Source: an uncultured Cellvibrionales bacterium
Lineage (GTDB): Bacteria; Pseudomonadota; Gammaproteobacteria; Pseudomonadales; UBA7434
NCBI GenBank assembly: GCA_937897785.1
Contig: CALCNB010000292.1
Location: 1 to 6,741 of the forward strand
DNA length: 6,741 bases
Reading direction: 5' to 3'
Shown here: piece by piece, positions 4,846 to 6,741 of the stretch
How the letters are laid out: every line of letters starts with the position of its first letter
Position numbering within the stretch: position 1 is the first letter of the stretch
The notes under the pieces: model-generated
Seen by the model: the letters and a program-made list of their open reading frames with translations, nothing else
Told to the model about the DNA's origin: nothing
Databases searched by the model: none
Translations under genes and position numbers: made by a program

Positions 4846-5064
4846 TTTATCCTGTTAGCTAACATGTTTATTAATGTCTCTCGATCGGTTTCTTGTCAAC
4901 GGATCAAAAATGTCTACGGTTTTATCTACGTCGAAACGTCAAAGACTTCAAAACCCTCCCCTATTTTATTGTTGCAACCACCACCCCAATATGGGCATTG
5001 GAAATCTCAATCACTAATCCCAACAATCCCCATCACTTAAAGCATAAACCCAAACGGAAAACTA
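4846..5064 (+). other. Gap between tRNA-Ser and the GST-like gene
   Basis: About 220 bp without a credible gene. A 12-bp palindrome TGTTAGCTAACA (4853-4864) follows the tRNA, but no T-run follows, so I see no clear tRNA terminator. TTGTCA (4893-4898) with TACGGT (4915-4920) at 16 nt is a weak promoter candidate for the downstream gene. A small ACGT-CGAA-ACGT hairpin (4928-4939) and a C-rich, GC-skewed stretch (about 4955-5030) complete it. Confidence 0.4.
4853..4864. repeat. 12-bp palindrome containing GTTAGCTAAC, copy 2
   Basis: TGTTAGCTAACA is perfectly self-complementary, starting 8 bp after the tRNA CCA. Its central 10 bases are identical to 1236-1245 in the rne leader. It is too short, and lacks the T-run, to be a terminator. 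Confidence 0.25.
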
Positions 5065-5886
5065 ATGGCTGACTTACCCTTACGATTTGATCCTTTAACC
5101 ATCGATAAGCCCCACCTAATCACACTTAGCTTTTCGCATTATTGTGAGCTAGCGCGCTGGTCAATGGATATTAGCGGTATTGACTATACTGAAATTGCCT
5201 ATGCGATTGGTTGTCATGGCGGGCCTATCAGTCAGCTCAGACAAAACGAGTCCCAGCTATCGACCAGCTCTTACCCCGGTGAAGAAACCGCCCAAGGTAC
5301 TGAACGTCGTAAAACCGCCGTACCTTTAGTGTGCATGCCCGATGGCAGTACACTGAATGATTCATGGCAAATACTGAACCATTATTGCGCTGCATTGAGT
5401 GATGACTGGTGCGAAAAATTTGATCGGGTATTAGGACCAGCAGTAAGGCGCGTGCTTTATCACGAGTTGTTATCGGGCCATAATCCCGATCTCGTCGACC
5501 GATTATTTGATGGCGCAACCGAGGCTGAAATGGCCATCATGGGGAATAGCAAAGTCCAGTTAGGCCACGTCATTAAATCCTTAATGGCCATCACCGATGA
5601 GTCAAGCCAACGCGACCGTGCGACTATTGAAGCATTTTTTGCCGAATGTGATGCACTGTTTGACGCTCACTCCGATCAAGACGCCCTCGCCTTAATGCCG
5701 ACCGCCTGGTGGATCGCTATTAGCAGCTTAAGTGGTTTGGCATTAGCGACACCCGAATACGGCGGCAAGGCGTGGACAGCCCCCTTACTCGAGGAACACT
5801 CTGCACAGCACCAATCATGGGTGGGTAAAATGAGAGACACACGCACTGGCCAGCTCATTGTCGATTATTATCGAAATCATCGATAA
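5065..5886 (+). CDS. Glutathione S-transferase-like protein, function unknown (273 aa)
   Basis: I do not recognise a named family member, but the layout is that of the GST superfamily. Residues 17-45 (HLITLSFSHYCELARWSMDI then GIDYTEI) look like the first strand, helix and second strand of a thioredoxin-fold domain, with SHYCELAR in the position of the active-site loop; Cys27 or Ser24 could be the working residue. VPLV (86-89) supplies the conserved cis-proline, and DGSTLNDSWQILNHY (93-107) fits the glutathione-binding strand and Asp-Ser pair. Residues 112-273 are predicted to be mostly helical, as in the GST C-terminal domain. There is no signal peptide, so it is probably cytosolic. The loop between the second strand and the cis-proline (50-85) is longer than usual. 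GGA (5056-5058) sits 6 nt before the ATG. It stands alone, with no operon partner. Substrate cannot be inferred. Confidence 0.72.
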   Translation: MADLPLRFDPLTIDKPHLITLSFSHYCELARWSMDISGIDYTEIAYAIGCHGGPISQLRQNESQLSTSSYPGEETAQGTERRKTAVPLVCMPDGSTLNDSWQILNHYCAALSDDWCEKFDRVLGPAVRRVLYHELLSGHNPDLVDRLFDGATEAEMAIMGNSKVQLGHVIKSLMAITDESSQRDRATIEAFFAECDALFDAHSDQDALALMPTAWWIAISSLSGLALATPEYGGKAWTAPLLEEHSAQHQSWVGKMRDTRTGQLIVDYYRNHR

Positions 5887-5903
5887 GGGGTTAAAATCAA
5901 AGG

Positions 5904-5937
5904 AAAAGGTGCATTGCGATAGACTGAAGAGCCTTTT
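5904..5937 (+). terminator. Weak terminator-like inverted repeat after the GST-like gene
   Basis: AAAAGG (5904-5909) pairs with CCTTTT (5932-5937) across a 22-nt loop, and T-rich sequence follows. The stem is short and the loop large, so it is only a weak candidate for ending the upstream transcript. Confidence 0.2.
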
Positions 5938-5950
5938 ATTTGCTTATTTT

Positions 5951-5979
5951 TTGATCTAATCGCCTGTTTAGGCTATGAT
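5951..5979 (+). promoter_or_regulatory. Promoter of the cyclophilin gene
   Basis: TTGATC (5951-5956, 4 of 6) and TATGAT (5974-5979, 5 of 6) are separated by the optimal 17 nt. Initiation would be near 5986, giving a leader of about 26 nt before the ATG at 6012. This argues that the cyclophilin is transcribed on its own rather than with the upstream gene. Confidence 0.6.
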
Positions 5980-6011
5980 TAAACGATAGGCTATTTGCTA
6001 GAGGCTTTCTC

Positions 6012-6741
6012 ATGCTTTTCAACGCTCGTTCATTATTTGCATCTTGCTTTGCGATGATAGTGCCTGCCTTTGCACCAGTCTTGCTTGGCATGACATTGAT
6101 GCTTAATGCGTTTCAAGCGATAGCTCAACCGATTGTTGAAATCGAGACCAATCTCGGAACGATCGAAATTACGCTTCATCCTGAGGTCGCCCCCGGCCAT
6201 GTTGAAAACTTTTTAAACTACGTTAACGACGGCGACTACAGCAACAGTTTTTTTCATCGCAGCGTGCCCGGCTTTATTATCCAGGCCGGAGGCTTTGCCT
6301 ATTCTAATCAACAGTTCTCATACGTACCTGAGGATCCAGCAGTACCCAATGAATTTAATTTATCCAATGTCCGTGGCACCGTGGCGATGGCAAAATTAGG
6401 CAGCGACCCTGACAGCGCGACCAATCAGTGGTTCATCAATCTAGCTGATAACGCCGCCAATCTTGACAATCAAAACGGTGGCTTTACGGTCTTTGGTACG
6501 GTGACGAGCGGCATGGCTATTGCTGATGCCATCGCTAATTTAGATATCATCAATGCAGGCAGCCCGTTTAATAGCCTGCCAATCAGGAACTTTTCTTCAC
6601 TGTCAAACCCAGTCGTGTGGGATGATCATTTAGTGTTAATTAATCAGGCGACAGAAGTGGTCAACGTGCCGACGCTGCCAAGCCTGTTTAGCGTCTTATT
6701 AGCCACCTTAGTCACTTGCCTCGCGACGCGAAAAAAACCTG
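6012..6741 (+). CDS. Secreted cyclophilin-type peptidyl-prolyl cis-trans isomerase (243 codons, 3' end cut)
   Basis: Catalyses cis-trans isomerisation of X-Pro bonds in exported proteins. Residues 1-38 form a signal peptide with a long hydrophobic core, ending AIA before Gln39, the likely signal peptidase I site. The mature part starts IVEIETNLGTIEITL, like bacterial PpiA/PpiB, and carries the cyclophilin core FFHRSVPGFIIQAGG (80-94) with catalytic Arg83, Phe88 and Gln91, NQWFINLADN (138-147) and FTVFGTV (158-164). Unlike E. coli PpiA (about 190 aa) it continues past the cyclophilin fold into VPTLP (219-223), a hydrophobic stretch (224-238) and a basic end RKKP (240-243), which resembles a C-terminal sorting or anchor signal. 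The start is supported by AGAGG (6000-6004) 7 nt upstream. The stop lies just beyond the window. Fold assignment is sure; the tail reading is inferred. Confidence 0.92.
   Translation, partial: MLFNARSLFASCFAMIVPAFAPVLLGMTLMLNAFQAIAQPIVEIETNLGTIEITLHPEVAPGHVENFLNYVNDGDYSNSFFHRSVPGFIIQAGGFAYSNQQFSYVPEDPAVPNEFNLSNVRGTVAMAKLGSDPDSATNQWFINLADNAANLDNQNGGFTVFGTVTSGMAIADAIANLDIINAGSPFNSLPIRNFSSLSNPVVWDDHLVLINQATEVVNVPTLPSLFSVLLATLVTCLATRKKP

Noticed and set aside
4756..4864. tRNA-Ser as an integration site with an adjacent genomic island
   Set aside because: No integrase and no repeat of the tRNA 3' end is present downstream within the window.
4762..5040. Open reading frame of 92 aa beginning MAEWSKALVLKTSDG
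   Set aside because: It starts inside tRNA-Ser; this peptide is a well-known false translation of serine tRNA genes, and there is no ribosome binding site.

Overview
The window reads as a housekeeping chromosomal locus of a Gram-negative gammaproteobacterium with moderate GC, probably marine or aquatic. The evidence is the divergent rluC / rne arrangement known from Escherichia and Pseudomonas, an RNase E whose catalytic half follows the E. coli protein almost residue for residue, and a secreted cyclophilin with a C-terminal sorting-like tail. Genus cannot be fixed from the sequence. I see no transposase, integrase, phage gene or CRISPR array.

Layout. (1) Positions 1-522, minus strand: the N-terminal 174 codons of rluC (23S rRNA pseudouridine synthase), running off the left edge. 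(2) Positions 523-1832: about 1.3 kb with no convincing protein gene, densely packed with inverted repeats. I read most of it as an exceptionally long, structured 5' leader of rne, possibly with small RNA genes inside it. (3) Positions 1833-4679, plus strand: complete rne (RNase E, 948 aa), with a conserved catalytic half and a low-complexity scaffold half that ends in two copies of an RASNDPR motif. (4) Positions 4680-4845: a compact junction holding two mutually exclusive hairpins, a good promoter and tRNA-Ser(UGA). (5) Positions 5065-5886, plus strand: a protein resembling the glutathione S-transferase fold. (6) Positions 6012-6741, plus strand, cut by the right edge: a signal-peptide-bearing cyclophilin-type peptidyl-prolyl isomerase with its own promoter.

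How they fit together. RluC and RNase E both act on RNA (ribosome modification; mRNA decay and rRNA/tRNA maturation), and the adjacent tRNA-Ser is the kind of precursor RNase E processes. In E. coli, RNase E controls its own level through its 5' leader; the structured 523-1832 region is the natural place for the same here, on a much larger scale. The GST-like gene and the cyclophilin have no evident functional tie to the RNA genes.

The parts most worth a second look are the rne leader, the rne-tRNA junction with its competing hairpins, and the cyclophilin tail. The rest is ordinary.
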